The notes: generated by a model not told the origin, from the letters alone. DNA of 64,000 nucleotides from Thauera butanivorans NBRC 103042 (GCF_001591165.1 NZ_BCUG01000029.1:23206-87205); one strand, 5' to 3'. Shown: positions 43,942 through 53,098, counted from the stretch's first letter. Translations and numbers: made by a program.

Positions 43942-44256
43942 ATGCGCGCAATCATGTGGTTCATCCGTCTCCTGCTGTTCATCCTGCTGTTCGGGTTCGC
44001 GATCAAGAACGATCATCTGGCGACCCTGAACTTCTTCTTTGGCGGGCAATGGCAGCTTCCGCTGGTGTTCGTCATCCTCGTCAGCTTCGCCGCCGGTGCC
44101 TTGCTCGGGGTCACGGCGACCTTCGCTTCGCTGCTGCGCCAGCGCCGCGAAATCTCTCAATTGCGCCGCCAGCTGGAGCGGGAGCGTGCCGAGCGTGAAC
44201 GGACGGCCAACGCCACCGAGCCGGCGGCCGAGATCCAGATGCCCAGCCTTTCCTGA
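43942..44256 (+). CDS. lapA: LapA family inner-membrane protein
   Basis: A 104-aa protein with two membrane segments (FIRLLLFILLFGFAI, then LPLVFVILVSFAAGALLGV) followed by a basic coiled tail (LRQRREISQLRRQLERERAE). LapA (YciS) acts with LapB in regulating LPS assembly through LpxC turnover in E. coli. ATG 43942 gives the family N-terminus; an in-frame ATG 43894 with GGAAGG at 7 bases lies inside the terminator stem and would add a non-conserved extension. lapB follows after 15 bases. Confidence 0.88.
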   Translation: MRAIMWFIRLLLFILLFGFAIKNDHLATLNFFFGGQWQLPLVFVILVSFAAGALLGVTATFASLLRQRREISQLRRQLERERAERERTANATEPAAEIQMPSLS

Positions 44257-44271
44257 GCGTTTCGCCGTCCC

Positions 44272-45447
44272 ATGGAAATCGAACTCTGGTGGCTGCTGGC
44301 CCTTCCGCTGTTCTTCGCGCTGGGCTGGCTCGCTGCCCGCATCGACATTCGCCAGGTGGTGCAGGAGTCGCGGGCATTGCCGCGCTCCTATCTGTCCGGC
44401 CTGAATTTCCTGCTCAACGAGCAGCCCGACAAGGCGATCGACTCCTTCGTCGAAGCCGTGCGCATCGACCCGCAGACGATCGAACTGCATTTCGCCCTCG
44501 GCAGCCTGTTCCGGCGCCGCGGCGAGACCGACCGGGCGATCCGCATCCATCAACTGCTGGTCGATCGCGAGGACATCACCGAAGAGCAGCGCCTGCAGGC
44601 GCTCGGCGAACTCGGCCAGGACTTCCTCAAGGCAGGCCTGCTCGATCGTGCCGAAGAGGTGTTCGTCCGCCTGCGCGGCACACGCGCCGACGCGCTGGCG
44701 CTGCGCTACCTGCTGGAGATCTATCAGCAGGAGAAGGACTGGGCGAAGGCGATCGAAGTGGCCGATGCGCTGCCGGGCCACGAAAGTCTGATGTGGCGGA
44801 CCGAGGTGGCGAATTTCCACTGCGAGCTGGCGTCGGCTGCGTTGGCCAACTCGAAGCCGGACGAGGCCGAACGCCACGTCGAGGCGGCGCTGTCGGTCAA
44901 TCCCCGCTGCGTGCGCGCGAGCCTGATCCGCGGCGACATCTGTGCCGCACAAGGCAGAGACGAGGACGCGCTCGCCGCGTGGAAACGGATCGAGAACCAG
45001 GATCCGGTCTATCTCGCCCTGGCCGCCGAGCGCATCATGGACGCCTATGGCCGCCTCGGGCGGCTGGAAGAGGGCCATCAGTTGTTGCGTGCCTGGCTCG
45101 ACAGCCATGCCTCGCTCGATCTGCTCGACGAGCTTTTCCATTGGGAAATGGACAAACAGGGCCCGCAGGCGGCCTACGACCTGGTGCGCGAGGAACTGCG
45201 GCGCAACCCCACGCTGCTGGGCCTGGACAAGCTGCTCGAAGCCGCGTTGCTGACGGTGCCGAGCGAGCAGCGCGGCGACGTCGAGCTGATCAAGCAACTG
45301 ATCCACGGCCACACGCGCAAGGTCGCCCGCTATCGCTGCGACGCCTGTGGCTTCAAGGCCCGCCAGTTCCATTGGCGTTGTCCGGCCTGCGGCGGCTGGG
45401 AGACTTACCCGCCGCGGCGAACCGAAGAATTCGACTTGACACCCTGA
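44272..45447 (+). CDS. lapB: LPS assembly protein LapB (TPR, rubredoxin-like)
   Basis: Membrane-anchored cytoplasmic adaptor of 391 aa that in E. coli links FtsH to LpxC and coordinates LPS synthesis. N-terminal anchor (WWLLALPLFFALGWLAAR), then about nine TPR units beginning at YLSGLNFLLNEQPDKAIDSF, and a C-terminal rubredoxin-like metal knuckle C356-x2-C359 ... C370-x2-C373 (CDAC, CPAC). All four cysteines are present. Confidence 0.95.
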   Translation: MEIELWWLLALPLFFALGWLAARIDIRQVVQESRALPRSYLSGLNFLLNEQPDKAIDSFVEAVRIDPQTIELHFALGSLFRRRGETDRAIRIHQLLVDREDITEEQRLQALGELGQDFLKAGLLDRAEEVFVRLRGTRADALALRYLLEIYQQEKDWAKAIEVADALPGHESLMWRTEVANFHCELASAALANSKPDEAERHVEAALSVNPRCVRASLIRGDICAAQGRDEDALAAWKRIENQDPVYLALAAERIMDAYGRLGRLEEGHQLLRAWLDSHASLDLLDELFHWEMDKQGPQAAYDLVREELRRNPTLLGLDKLLEAALLTVPSEQRGDVELIKQLIHGHTRKVARYRCDACGFKARQFHWRCPACGGWETYPPRRTEEFDLTP

Positions 45448-45515
45448 ACAGCTCGATGGCCTGAGCGCCCTGACGCCTCTTGAGCGGCCGCCCCCCCATT
45501 CAGAGAACCCGATCC

Positions 45516-46406
45516 ATGGAATTCAAGACGCTGGAAGATTATGTCGGCCACACCCCGCTGGTGAGGCTGAAACGCATCAATGCCGGCCGCAACAACGTCA
45601 TCCTGGCCAAGCTCGAAGGCAACAACCCGGCCGGCTCGGTCAAGGACCGGCCGGCATTGTCGATGGTGATGCATGCCGAGGCGCGCGGCGAGATCAAGCC
45701 CGGCGACACCCTGATCGAAGCGACCAGCGGCAACACCGGCATCGCGCTGGCGATGGCAGCGGCGATGCGCGGCTACCGCATGATCCTGGTGATGCCGGAG
45801 AACCAGAGCGTGGAGCGGCGCCAGACGATGCGCGCCTTCGGTGCCGAACTGGTGCTGACGCCGACTTCCGGCGGCATGGAGATGGCGCGCGACATCGCCG
45901 ACAAGATGCGCGACGAAGGCAAGGGCATCATCCTCGACCAGTTCGCCAATCCGGACAATCCGCTCGCTCACTACGAAGGTACCGGCCCCGAGATCTGGGA
46001 GCAGACGGGCGGCCGCGTGACCCATTTCGTCAGCTCGATGGGCACCACCGGCACCATCATGGGGACTTCGCGCTTCCTCAAGGAAAAGAACCCCGAGGTT
46101 CAGATCGTCGGCTGCGAACCGGAAGAGGGGTCGCAGATTCCGGGCATCCGCAAGTGGCCGGAAGCCTATCTGCCGAAGATCTTCGAGCGCCCGCGGGTCG
46201 ATCGCGTCGAACGCGTCAGCCAGGCCGAGGCGGAGGAAATGACCCGCCGGCTGGCGCGCGAGGAAGGCATCTTCGCCGGCATCTCTTCCGGTGGTTCGAT
46301 GCACGTCGCGCTGCGGCTGGCCGCCGAACTCGAGAATGCGGTGATCGTGTCCATCGTCTGCGACCGCGGTGACCGCTATCTGTCGACGGGTGTGTTCCCG
46401 GCCTGA
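45516..46406 (+). CDS. cysM: Cysteine synthase B
   Basis: PLP-dependent O-acetylserine sulfhydrylase, B isozyme type (can use thiosulfate in E. coli). The 296-aa protein starts EFKTLEDYVGHTPLVRLKRI; PLP Lys43 is in NPAGSVKDRPAL; the substrate loop is EATSGNTGIALA; GTTGTIMGTSRFL binds the PLP phosphate. ATG 45516 is chosen; an earlier ATG would add twelve residues with no family match. It interrupts the envelope genes lapAB and ydbH-ynbE-ydbL. Confidence 0.95.
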   Translation: MEFKTLEDYVGHTPLVRLKRINAGRNNVILAKLEGNNPAGSVKDRPALSMVMHAEARGEIKPGDTLIEATSGNTGIALAMAAAMRGYRMILVMPENQSVERRQTMRAFGAELVLTPTSGGMEMARDIADKMRDEGKGIILDQFANPDNPLAHYEGTGPEIWEQTGGRVTHFVSSMGTTGTIMGTSRFLKEKNPEVQIVGCEPEEGSQIPGIRKWPEAYLPKIFERPRVDRVERVSQAEAEEMTRRLAREEGIFAGISSGGSMHVALRLAAELENAVIVSIVCDRGDRYLSTGVFPA

Positions 46407-46422
46407 GGGAAGCTTGCGGGCC

Positions 46423-48495
46423 ATGGCGGCCAGGGCCGCCGCCCGTTGCTGCTGCCTGGCCCTGCTGGCGCTGGCGGCGATACTGCCGGTACAGGGCATC
46501 GAACGCATCCAGCTGTCGATCGGCGACATTCGCGCCCCCGGCCTGTCCGTGCAGGGGGTGGAACTGCAGTTCGCTGCCGGCAGCAAGGGGCCCGAGCTGC
46601 GTATCGCCCATCTGGCGCTGGGCGAGCGGGCGTGGCGTGGACTGCATCTCTCCTGTCCCGAAGCCGATGCCGCATTTCCGGAGATTCGCTGCAGGGGAGG
46701 CGAGATCCGCGTCGGTGCCAAACGCCTGCCGCTGAACATCGATTTCCGCTTCGATCCGCTGACATCCGCTTTCGACGCCGTGCTGCGGCTGTCGTCGGGT
46801 TCGACCGTGGATATCCACCATGATGGCGGCAACCTCGTCGAGGCGGCGCTGACGCGCTTCGAGATAGGAGAACTGAGTGGAGACCTGGCCGGCTTCGCTG
46901 CGCAGGTTTCGCCGGCACTTGCAGCGGAGTTGGCGCAGCACGCAGCCAAAGGGACGGTCGATGCCAGACTGGCGTGGCAGCAGGCCGGCGATGCCGATCC
47001 GCATGAAAAGCTGCAACTTCAGGCGCGACTGAGCGGCGGCAGCTTCTCCAGCCCGGATGGCCTGCAGGCGGCCGAAGGCCTGGCGCTGTCGCTCGATCTC
47101 ACGGCCCGGGCGCTGGCTGCAGGCTGGGACTGGCAGGGCCGGCTGGCATGGGAGGGCGGCGAAGCCTACCTGCATCCGCTCTACCTGCAGTCGGGGCCAG
47201 TGCTGCAGGCCGAAGGCCGGCTGAACGACGACGAGCTCGTGCTGCGCATGGCGACACTGGAACTCGAAGGCGTCGATCAGTTCGCCCTGACCGCCCGCAT
47301 CGCGCGCGAACCGCCGAGCCTGCAGGATCTCACGCTGTCGCTGGCCGGCGGCGATCTGGCGATTCTCGGTCCGCACTGGATCACGCCGGCGCTGGCGCCC
47401 GCGCTGGCGGACCGCCTGCGTTTTGCCGGCCATGCCGGCGCTGGCGCCGAGATCAGGAACGGGCAACTCTTCTCCCTGGACCTGGTCTTCGACGGCGCCG
47501 GCCTCAGTCTCGCCGGCGTGGATGAAGGCGGCGAGGTGCGCGGACGCGGGCTGGCCTTCGGGCCGCTGTCCGGCCATCTGCCCTGGTCGGCGACTGCGCC
47601 GACACGCGCCAGCCTGCAGCTTGAGGGCGGGCATTGGGAAGCCCTGTCGCTCGGCGCCTTCGACGTCGATGCACTGCTCGACGGCGGGCAGGTCGCTTTC
47701 GGGCAGATCCGCATTCCCTTGCTGGATGGTGCCCTGGTGCTGGACGGCCTTGCGCTCGAACACGGCGCGGAGGGCTGGCGCGGGCAGGGCGGCGTGGTCG
47801 TCGAGCCGCTGTCGATGGCCTTGCTGACCCAGGCGCTCGGCTGGCCGTCGATGTCCGGCATCCTGTCGGCGTCCATGCCGGGCATGCGCGTCAGCACCGG
47901 CGAGATCTCGCTGGATGGCGCGCTGGTGGTTTCGGTGTTCGACGGCTATCTGCAGGCGACCGGCCTGCGCGTCAGCGAGCCGTTCGGCGTCGCCTCCAAC
48001 CTGCGCGCCGACATCGAGGCGCGCCATCTGGATCTGGCCCAGCTCACCGACACCTTCAGCTTCGGCAGCATCAGCGGCTATGTGGATGCCGACGTGAAAG
48101 GGCTGGAGCTGGCCGGCTGGCGGCCGGTCGCGTTCGATCTGCGGCTCGCCAGCAGCCCGGGCAGCTATCGCCGTCGCATCAGCCAGCGGGCGGTGCAGAA
48201 CATCGGCGCGCTGGGCGGGGGCGGTGCGATCGCGGCGCTGCAGCGTGGCGTGCTGAGCGTGTTCGACACTTTCGGCTATCGCGAGCTCGGTTTCCATTGC
48301 GTACTGGCGAACGGCATCTGCGAAATGAGCGGCATCGCCGGCCGCGAGAGGCCGGACGGCGGCTTTCCCATCGTGCGTGGCGGCGGCATCCCGGCGCTGG
48401 ATGTCATCGGCTACAATCGGCGCGTCGATTGGCAGGAGCTGGTCGACCGGATCCAGCGCGTGATCGAGAACAACGTCGCGCCCGAGTTGCACTGA
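46423..48495 (+). CDS. ydbH: YdbH-like AsmA-superfamily envelope protein
   Basis: A 690-aa [17 protein letters not shown] candidate with an N-terminal hydrophobic anchor (CCCLALLALAAILPV) and long repeated beta-type segments; the C-terminal part (FSFGSISGYVDADVKGLELA ... YRRRISQRAVQNIGALGGGG ... FGYRELGFHCVLANGICEMSG) carries the YdbH-family core. In E. coli, YdbH, YhdP and TamB redundantly move phospholipid to the outer membrane. The two following genes are ynbE and ydbL homologues, the same trio as in E. coli, which fixes the assignment. TTG 46414 is an alternative start with GAGG at 5 bases. Shorter than E. coli YdbH (about 880 aa). Confidence 0.85.
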   Translation: MAARAAARCCCLALLALAAILPVQGIERIQLSIGDIRAPGLSVQGVELQFAAGSKGPELRIAHLALGERAWRGLHLSCPEADAAFPEIRCRGGEIRVGAKRLPLNIDFRFDPLTSAFDAVLRLSSGSTVDIHHDGGNLVEAALTRFEIGELSGDLAGFAAQVSPALAAELAQHAAKGTVDARLAWQQAGDADPHEKLQLQARLSGGSFSSPDGLQAAEGLALSLDLTARALAAGWDWQGRLAWEGGEAYLHPLYLQSGPVLQAEGRLNDDELVLRMATLELEGVDQFALTARIAREPPSLQDLTLSLAGGDLAILGPHWITPALAPALADRLRFAGHAGAGAEIRNGQLFSLDLVFDGAGLSLAGVDEGGEVRGRGLAFGPLSGHLPWSATAPTRASLQLEGGHWEALSLGAFDVDALLDGGQVAFGQIRIPLLDGALVLDGLALEHGAEGWRGQGGVVVEPLSMALLTQALGWPSMSGILSASMPGMRVSTGEISLDGALVVSVFDGYLQATGLRVSEPFGVASNLRADIEARHLDLAQLTDTFSFGSISGYVDADVKGLELAGWRPVAFDLRLASSPGSYRRRISQRAVQNIGALGGGGAIAALQRGVLSVFDTFGYRELGFHCVLANGICEMSGIAGRERPDGGFPIVRGGGIPALDVIGYNRRVDWQELVDRIQRVIENNVAPELH

Positions 48496-48533
48496 TTCAG
48501 GCCGGCAGGCGCCGGGTCCTGCAGGAGAACCGA

Positions 48534-48731
48534 ATGCCATTCTTTCGAATCCGATCCTTGCTGCTTGCGGGCAGCCTGGCGCTTGCCGCCTCGGCCTGCG
48601 TGACGATCAACATCTATTTCCCGGCTGCGGCCGCGGAAAAAGCCGCCGACCGCATCATCGACGAGGTCTGGCAGGCACGTGAAAACCAGTCGCCGCAGGC
48701 GGCGCCGGCAGAGCAGGGGGCAGAGCAATGA
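48534..48731 (+). CDS. ynbE: YnbE family outer-membrane lipoprotein
   Basis: A 65-aa lipoprotein precursor: hydrophobic stretch LLLAGSLALAASAC with the lipobox Cys, then VTINIYFPAAAAEKAADRIID, diagnostic for YnbE. In E. coli YnbE polymerises with YdbH to form an inter-membrane bridge for lipid homeostasis. AGGAG is 6 bases before the ATG. Overlaps ydbL by 4 bases (ATGA). Confidence 0.9.
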   Translation: MPFFRIRSLLLAGSLALAASACVTINIYFPAAAAEKAADRIIDEVWQARENQSPQAAPAEQGAEQ

Positions 48732-49165
48732 GTGCACGTCATGGAGTCCCCGGGTGGATGCGCTGGCTGACGGCGGGTCTGCTGAGCTGGATGATGGCCT
48801 TCGCCGTGCAGGCCCAGGGCAATCTCGAGATCGACACGCCGGCGATTTCCGCCTTGAAGGCGTCGATGAAGCAGCGCCATGCCCAGCTCCGGCCCTTGTA
48901 TGTCTCGGGTGCGATCGGCCTTGCCGCCGATGGCAGCGTCGCCCTGAGGGATGCGTCGGCGGTGCCGCTGGCGCAGCGCGGCAGCGTCAACGCCCTGGTC
49001 GCGGCGGAGAATGCCGATCGCAGTGCGCTGTACCGCGAAGTCGCGCGCGCCAACCAGCATCCGGAATGGGAGGCGGACGTGCGCAGCACCTTCGCCCAGC
49101 GCTGGATCGACCGTGCGCCGGCAGGCTGGTGGGTGCAGCGAGGCGGGACCTGGGTGAAGAAGTAA
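48728..49165 (+). CDS. ydbL: YdbL family (DUF1318) periplasmic protein
   Basis: A 145-aa exported protein: N-terminal signal segment (WLTAGLLSWMMAFAVQAQG), then ISALKASMKQRHAQLRPLYV and a C-terminal basic part SALYREVARANQHPEWEADV, family landmarks of YdbL. In E. coli YdbL modulates the YdbH-YnbE complex. Start overlaps ynbE (ATGA) and stop TAATG overlaps the exonuclease gene, so these genes are one translational unit. Confidence 0.88.
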   Translation: MSARHGVPGWMRWLTAGLLSWMMAFAVQAQGNLEIDTPAISALKASMKQRHAQLRPLYVSGAIGLAADGSVALRDASAVPLAQRGSVNALVAAENADRSALYREVARANQHPEWEADVRSTFAQRWIDRAPAGWWVQRGGTWVKK

Positions 49166-49953
49166 TGCCCGTTCTCGTCTTCGACATCGAAACCATTCCG
49201 GACGTCGCCGGCATCCGGAACCTGTACGAACTGCCGCCCGAACTGTCCGACACCGAAGCGGCGGAATGGGCTTTCCAGCAGCGGCGCGCCAGTCATGGCA
49301 ACGATTTCCTGCCGCACCACCTGCAGCGGGTGGTGACGATCTCGTGCGTGCTGCGCGATGCCCAGCATTTCCGCGTGTTTTCGCTGTCCGAACCGGATTC
49401 GGGCGAAGGCGAGATCATCCAGCGCTTCTTCGACGGCATCGAGCGCTACACGCCGCAGATCATTTCGTGGAACGGCGGCGGCTTCGACCTGCCGGTGCTG
49501 CATTACCGCGGCATGCTGCACGGCGTCACGGCGCCGCGCTACTGGGACCAGGGCGAGGGCGACTACCACGACTCGCGCGACTTCAAGTGGAACAACTACA
49601 TCAGCCGCTACCACAACCGCCATCTCGACCTGATGGACCTGCTGGCGCTGTACCAGCCGCGCGCCAACGCGCCACTGGACGACCTGGCCAAGCTGATGGG
49701 CTACCCGGGCAAGCTCGGCATGGATGGCTCGGCGGTGTGGCAGGCCTGGCAGGAAGGGCGCGCCGCCGAGATCCGCGACTATTGCGAGACCGACGTGGTC
49801 AACACCTACCTCGTCTATCTGCGCTTCGAGCGCATGCGCGGGCATCTCGATGCCAAGGCCTGGGCGGACGAAGTCGAAGTCGTGCGAGAATCGCTCGGCC
49901 GGCTCGAGGCGCCGCACTGGAAGCAATTTCTCGAAGCCTGGCCGCAGGCCTGA
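49165..49953 (+). CDS. Predicted 3'-5' exonuclease (DEDDy, PolB-like)
   Basis: A 262-aa stand-alone exonuclease-fold protein. ExoI: D7 and E9 in FDIETIPD; ExoII: D108 in SWNGGGFDLP; ExoIII: Y206 and D210 in YCETD, giving the DEDDy set. This family of B-polymerase exonuclease-like proteins has no polymerase domain; its cellular substrate is not known to me. ATG overlaps the ydbL stop by one base, but function has no obvious connection to the upstream lipid genes. Confidence 0.85.
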   Translation: MPVLVFDIETIPDVAGIRNLYELPPELSDTEAAEWAFQQRRASHGNDFLPHHLQRVVTISCVLRDAQHFRVFSLSEPDSGEGEIIQRFFDGIERYTPQIISWNGGGFDLPVLHYRGMLHGVTAPRYWDQGEGDYHDSRDFKWNNYISRYHNRHLDLMDLLALYQPRANAPLDDLAKLMGYPGKLGMDGSAVWQAWQEGRAAEIRDYCETDVVNTYLVYLRFERMRGHLDAKAWADEVEVVRESLGRLEAPHWKQFLEAWPQA

Positions 49954-50025
49954 GCGCACTACGGCCCCCGGTCGCGGCTTGGCCTGACGCGGCCCGACAC
50001 ATTTACCCCACAGCAGGAGAGTCAC

Positions 50026-50268
50026 ATGGGCATCATCGCTACCATCTTCATCGGCCTGATCGTCGGCCTCGTCGCTCGCCTGCTGCATCCAGGCAAGGAC
50101 GGCCTCGGCCTGATCATGACCGCCTTGCTCGGCATCGCGGGTTCGCTGGTGGCGACCTATGGCGGCCAGGCGCTCGGCATCTACCAGGCCGGCCAGGGTG
50201 CAGGCTTCATCGGCGCGGTGGTCGGCGCGATCCTGATCCTGTTCGTGGTCAGCCGGCTCAAGAAATAG
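50026..50268 (+). CDS. GlsB/YeaQ/YmgE family small membrane protein
   Basis: An 80-aa protein with three hydrophobic segments rich in Gly (IIATIFIGLIVGLVARLLHP, LIMTALLGIAGSLVATY, FIGAVVGAILILFVV), the transglycosylase-associated family linked to general stress. CAGGAGAG lies just upstream of the ATG. Single gene followed by the tRNA-Val promoter region. Confidence 0.9.
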   Translation: MGIIATIFIGLIVGLVARLLHPGKDGLGLIMTALLGIAGSLVATYGGQALGIYQAGQGAGFIGAVVGAILILFVVSRLKK

Positions 50269-50286
50269 GTTCTTCGTGTGCGCTGC

Positions 50287-50310
50287 AAAAAAACTTTGAC
50301 AAGTTTTTTT
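50287..50310. repeat. Perfect palindrome spanning the tRNA-Val -35 box
   Basis: Arms AAAAAAACTT (50287-50296) and AAGTTTTTTT (50301-50310) are exact inverted repeats around TGAC. The -35 hexamer TTGACA (50296-50301) sits at the centre. Read as RNA the palindrome is an A/U hairpin with a T-tract and may also end the upstream small-membrane-protein transcript. Confidence 0.85.
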
Positions 50311-50323
50311 GAGTGCCTATAAT
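50296..50323 (+). promoter_or_regulatory. Strong sigma-70 promoter for tRNA-Val
   Basis: Consensus TTGACA (50296-50301), 16-base spacer, consensus TATAAT (50318-50323). The predicted start is near 50330, about 7 bases before the mature tRNA 5' end. The G-rich GCGGG after the -10 may act as a stringent discriminator. Confidence 0.93.
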
Positions 50324-50336
50324 GCGGGTCTTCAGC

Positions 50337-50413
50337 AGGCGCGTAGCTCAGTTGGTTAGAGCACCACCTTGACATGGTGGGGGTCGTTGGTTCGAATCCA
50401 ATCGCGCCTACCA
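50337..50413 (+). tRNA. tRNA-Val (anticodon GAC)
   Basis: 77-nt cloverleaf: acceptor AGGCGCG/CGCGCCT, D arm GCTC...GAGC, anticodon stem CCACC/GGTGG with loop TTGACAT (anticodon GAC, decoding GUC/GUU), variable GGGTC, T arm GTTGG-TTCGAAT-CCAAT, and an encoded CCA. Confidence 0.97.
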
Positions 50414-50497
50414 AGATTCTGGAGTCGATGCCATGTTCCGAACTACCACTCAGGCCGGAAACTGAACAGGTCGGCTCCGCTTGTTAGTCTGCTAGAG

Positions 50498-50528
50498 AAA
50501 AAAGCGCGCCTAGACCGCGCTTTTTTTT
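50498..50528 (+). terminator. Intrinsic terminator after tRNA-Val
   Basis: AAAGCGCG (50501-50508) and CGCGCTTT (50516-50523) pair around a 7-base loop, followed by a T-run to 50528. It separates the tRNA transcript from thrS. Confidence 0.88.
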
Positions 50529-50601
50529 CGTCCACAATTCTCGTTCCGTTGCTATCCCGCCCCGCGATTTCGCCGGGCAGACACTGCCAGAGACTACTGC
50601 C

Positions 50602-52518
50602 ATGCCCAACATCACGCTTCCCGATGGTTCCGTCCGCAGCTTCGACCATCCGGTGACCGTTGCCGAGGTCGCGGCGTCCATCGGTGCCGGGCTCGCCAAG
50701 GCCGCGCTGGCCGGGCGCGTCGGCGGGCGGCTGGTGGATCTGTCGCACCGCCTCGACACCGACGCCGAACTGGCGATCATCACCGACAAGAACGAGGACG
50801 GCCTGGACATCATCCGCCACTCCTCCGCCCACCTGCTGGCGCACGCGGTGAAGGAGCTGTTCCCCGATGCCCAGGTGACGATCGGGCCGGTGATCGACAA
50901 CGGCTTCTACTACGACTTCTCGTACAAGCGCCCCTTCACGCCGGAAGACCTCGCCGCGATCGAAGTCCGCATGGCCGAGATCGCCAAACGCAGCATCCCG
51001 GTCGAGCGCGAAGTGTGGCCGCGCGACAAGGCGGTGGAGTTCTTCAAGAGCATCGGCGAGCACTACAAGGCCGAGATCATCGCCTCGATTCCGCAAGGCG
51101 AGGACGTCTCGCTGTACCGCCAGGGCGACTTCATCGACCTCTGCCGCGGCCCGCACGTGCCCTCGACCGGCAAGCTCAAGGTCTTCAAGCTGATGAAGCT
51201 GGCCGGCGCCTACTGGCGCGGCGATTCGAAGAACGAGATGCTGCAGCGCATCTACGGCACGGCATGGACGAAGAAGGACGAGCTCGACGCCTACCTGCAC
51301 ATGATCGAGGAGGCCGAAAAGCGCGACCACCGCAAGCTCGGCCGCCAGCTCGATCTCTTCCACCTGCAGGACGAGGCGCCGGGCATGGTGTTCTGGCACG
51401 CCAAGGGCTGGACGCTGTGGCAGCAGATCGAGCAGTACATGCGCCGCACGCTCGGCGAGCACGGCTACCAGGAAGTGAAGACGCCGCAGATCGTCGATCG
51501 CTCGCTGTGGGAGAAGTCCGGCCACTGGGGCATGTACGCCGACCTGATGTTCACCACGCAGTCCGAGAAGCACGACTACGCGGTCAAGCCGATGAACTGT
51601 CCGTGCCACATCCAGATATTCAACCAGGGCCTCAAGAGCTACCGCGACCTGCCGCTGCGCATGGCCGAGTTCGGTTCCTGCCACCGCAACGAGCCGTCCG
51701 GTTCGCTGCACGGCATCATGCGCGTGCGCAACTTCGTGCAGGACGATGCGCACATCTTCTGCGCCGAGAGCCAGGTCCAGGCCGAGTCGGCCGAGTTCAT
51801 CCGGCTGCTGCAGAAGGTCTATGCCGATTTCGGTTTCAACGACGTGCTGGTCAAGCTGTCGACGCGGCCGGACAAGCGCGTCGGCACCGACGAGCAGTGG
51901 GATGCCGCCGAAGCCGCGCTGGCGGCGGCGCTCGATGCGCAGGGCCTGGCCTACGAGCTGCAGCCCGGCGAAGGCGCCTTCTACGGGCCGAAGATCGAGT
52001 TCTCGCTGAAGGACAGCCTGGGTCGGGTATGGCAGTGCGGCACGCTGCAGCTCGACTTCAACCTGCCGGTGCGCCTCGGCGCGGAATACGTCGACGAGGA
52101 CAACACCAAGAAGGTGCCGGTGATGCTGCATCGCGCGGTGCTCGGCTCGCTGGAGCGCTTCATCGGCATCCTGATCGAGAACCACGCCGGCGCGATGCCC
52201 TTGTGGCTGGCGCCGGTGCAGGCGGTGGTGATGAATATCTCGGAAGGGCAGGCGGACTATGCCGCCGAAGCGGCGGCCAAGCTCAGGAAAGCGGGTTTCC
52301 GCGTCGAAGCCGATTTGCGCAACGAGAAGATTAACTATAAAATCCGCGAACATAGCGTGCAGAAGCTGCCCTATCAGATCGTCATCGGCGACAAGGAAAA
52401 GGCGGCTGGCTTGGTAGCCGTGCGTGCCCGGGGTGGCCAGGATCTTGGCCAAATGTCCCTCGATTCGCTGATCGAACGCTGGCTTCGCGAAGTTGAAGCG
52501 AAGGCCGGCACGGTCTGA
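50602..52518 (+). CDS. thrS: Threonyl-tRNA synthetase
   Basis: Class II synthetase, 638 aa. N-terminal TGS domain ([20 protein letters not shown]), editing domain with [16 protein letters not shown], catalytic core with the zinc cysteine in [10 protein letters not shown] and motif 2 FRxE-type ...[19 protein letters not shown], and the C-terminal anticodon-binding domain. It leads the thrS-infC-rpmI-rplT series. I see no operator resembling tRNA-Thr upstream. Confidence 0.98.
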   Translation: MPNITLPDGSVRSFDHPVTVAEVAASIGAGLAKAALAGRVGGRLVDLSHRLDTDAELAIITDKNEDGLDIIRHSSAHLLAHAVKELFPDAQVTIGPVIDNGFYYDFSYKRPFTPEDLAAIEVRMAEIAKRSIPVEREVWPRDKAVEFFKSIGEHYKAEIIASIPQGEDVSLYRQGDFIDLCRGPHVPSTGKLKVFKLMKLAGAYWRGDSKNEMLQRIYGTAWTKKDELDAYLHMIEEAEKRDHRKLGRQLDLFHLQDEAPGMVFWHAKGWTLWQQIEQYMRRTLGEHGYQEVKTPQIVDRSLWEKSGHWGMYADLMFTTQSEKHDYAVKPMNCPCHIQIFNQGLKSYRDLPLRMAEFGSCHRNEPSGSLHGIMRVRNFVQDDAHIFCAESQVQAESAEFIRLLQKVYADFGFNDVLVKLSTRPDKRVGTDEQWDAAEAALAAALDAQGLAYELQPGEGAFYGPKIEFSLKDSLGRVWQCGTLQLDFNLPVRLGAEYVDEDNTKKVPVMLHRAVLGSLERFIGILIENHAGAMPLWLAPVQAVVMNISEGQADYAAEAAAKLRKAGFRVEADLRNEKINYKIREHSVQKLPYQIVIGDKEKAAGLVAVRARGGQDLGQMSLDSLIERWLREVEAKAGTV

Positions 52519-52545
52519 TTTTTGGTTTTCGTGGAGAGTTGAACC

Positions 52546-53067
52546 ATCGCTCAAGAGAAGAAGCAGCGCGTCAATAGGGAGATCAACGCGCCCGAAGTCC
52601 GGCTGGTCGGTGAAGAAGGTGAACAGCTTGGAATCGTGTCCCTGAACGCAGCCCTGAACATGGCCGAAGAGGCCGGGCTGGATCTGGTCGAAATCGCGCC
52701 GATGGCCGCACCGCCGGTCTGCAAGCTGATGGATTTCGGCAAGTTCAAGTATCAGGAACAGAAGAAGGCCCACGAAGCCCGACTCAAGCAGAAGCAGGTG
52801 CAGGTCAAGGAAGTCAAGCTCCGCCCCGGCACCGACGAGAACGACTACCAGATCAAGCTTCGCAACCTGAAGCGCTTCCTGGAAGAAGGCGACAAGTGCA
52901 AGGTGACCTTGCGCTTCCGCGGCCGTGAGATGGCTCACCAGGAGTTCGGTCTGCGTCAGCTCGAACGCGTCAAGGCCGACCTGGAAGACCTGGGCCAGGT
53001 CGAGCAGATGCCGAAGATGGAAGGGCGCCAGATGATCATGGTCATCGCGCCGAAGAAGAAACACTAA
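52546..53067 (+). CDS. infC: Translation initiation factor IF-3, ATC start
   Basis: IF-3 (173 aa) prevents subunit joining and proofreads start codons. The conserved N-terminus ([20 protein letters not shown]) is encoded but has no ATG, GTG or TTG in frame ahead of it: the codon before GCTCAAGAG is ATC (52546). GGAG lies 9 bases upstream. Non-standard starts (AUU in E. coli) are the basis of IF-3 autoregulation. The first conventional in-frame start (GTG at 52636) would remove 30 conserved residues. Confidence 0.93.
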   Translation: MAQEKKQRVNREINAPEVRLVGEEGEQLGIVSLNAALNMAEEAGLDLVEIAPMAAPPVCKLMDFGKFKYQEQKKAHEARLKQKQVQVKEVKLRPGTDENDYQIKLRNLKRFLEEGDKCKVTLRFRGREMAHQEFGLRQLERVKADLEDLGQVEQMPKMEGRQMIMVIAPKKKH

Positions 53068-53098
53068 GCAGCACGGAATTTGCCCCGCAAGGGCAAGA

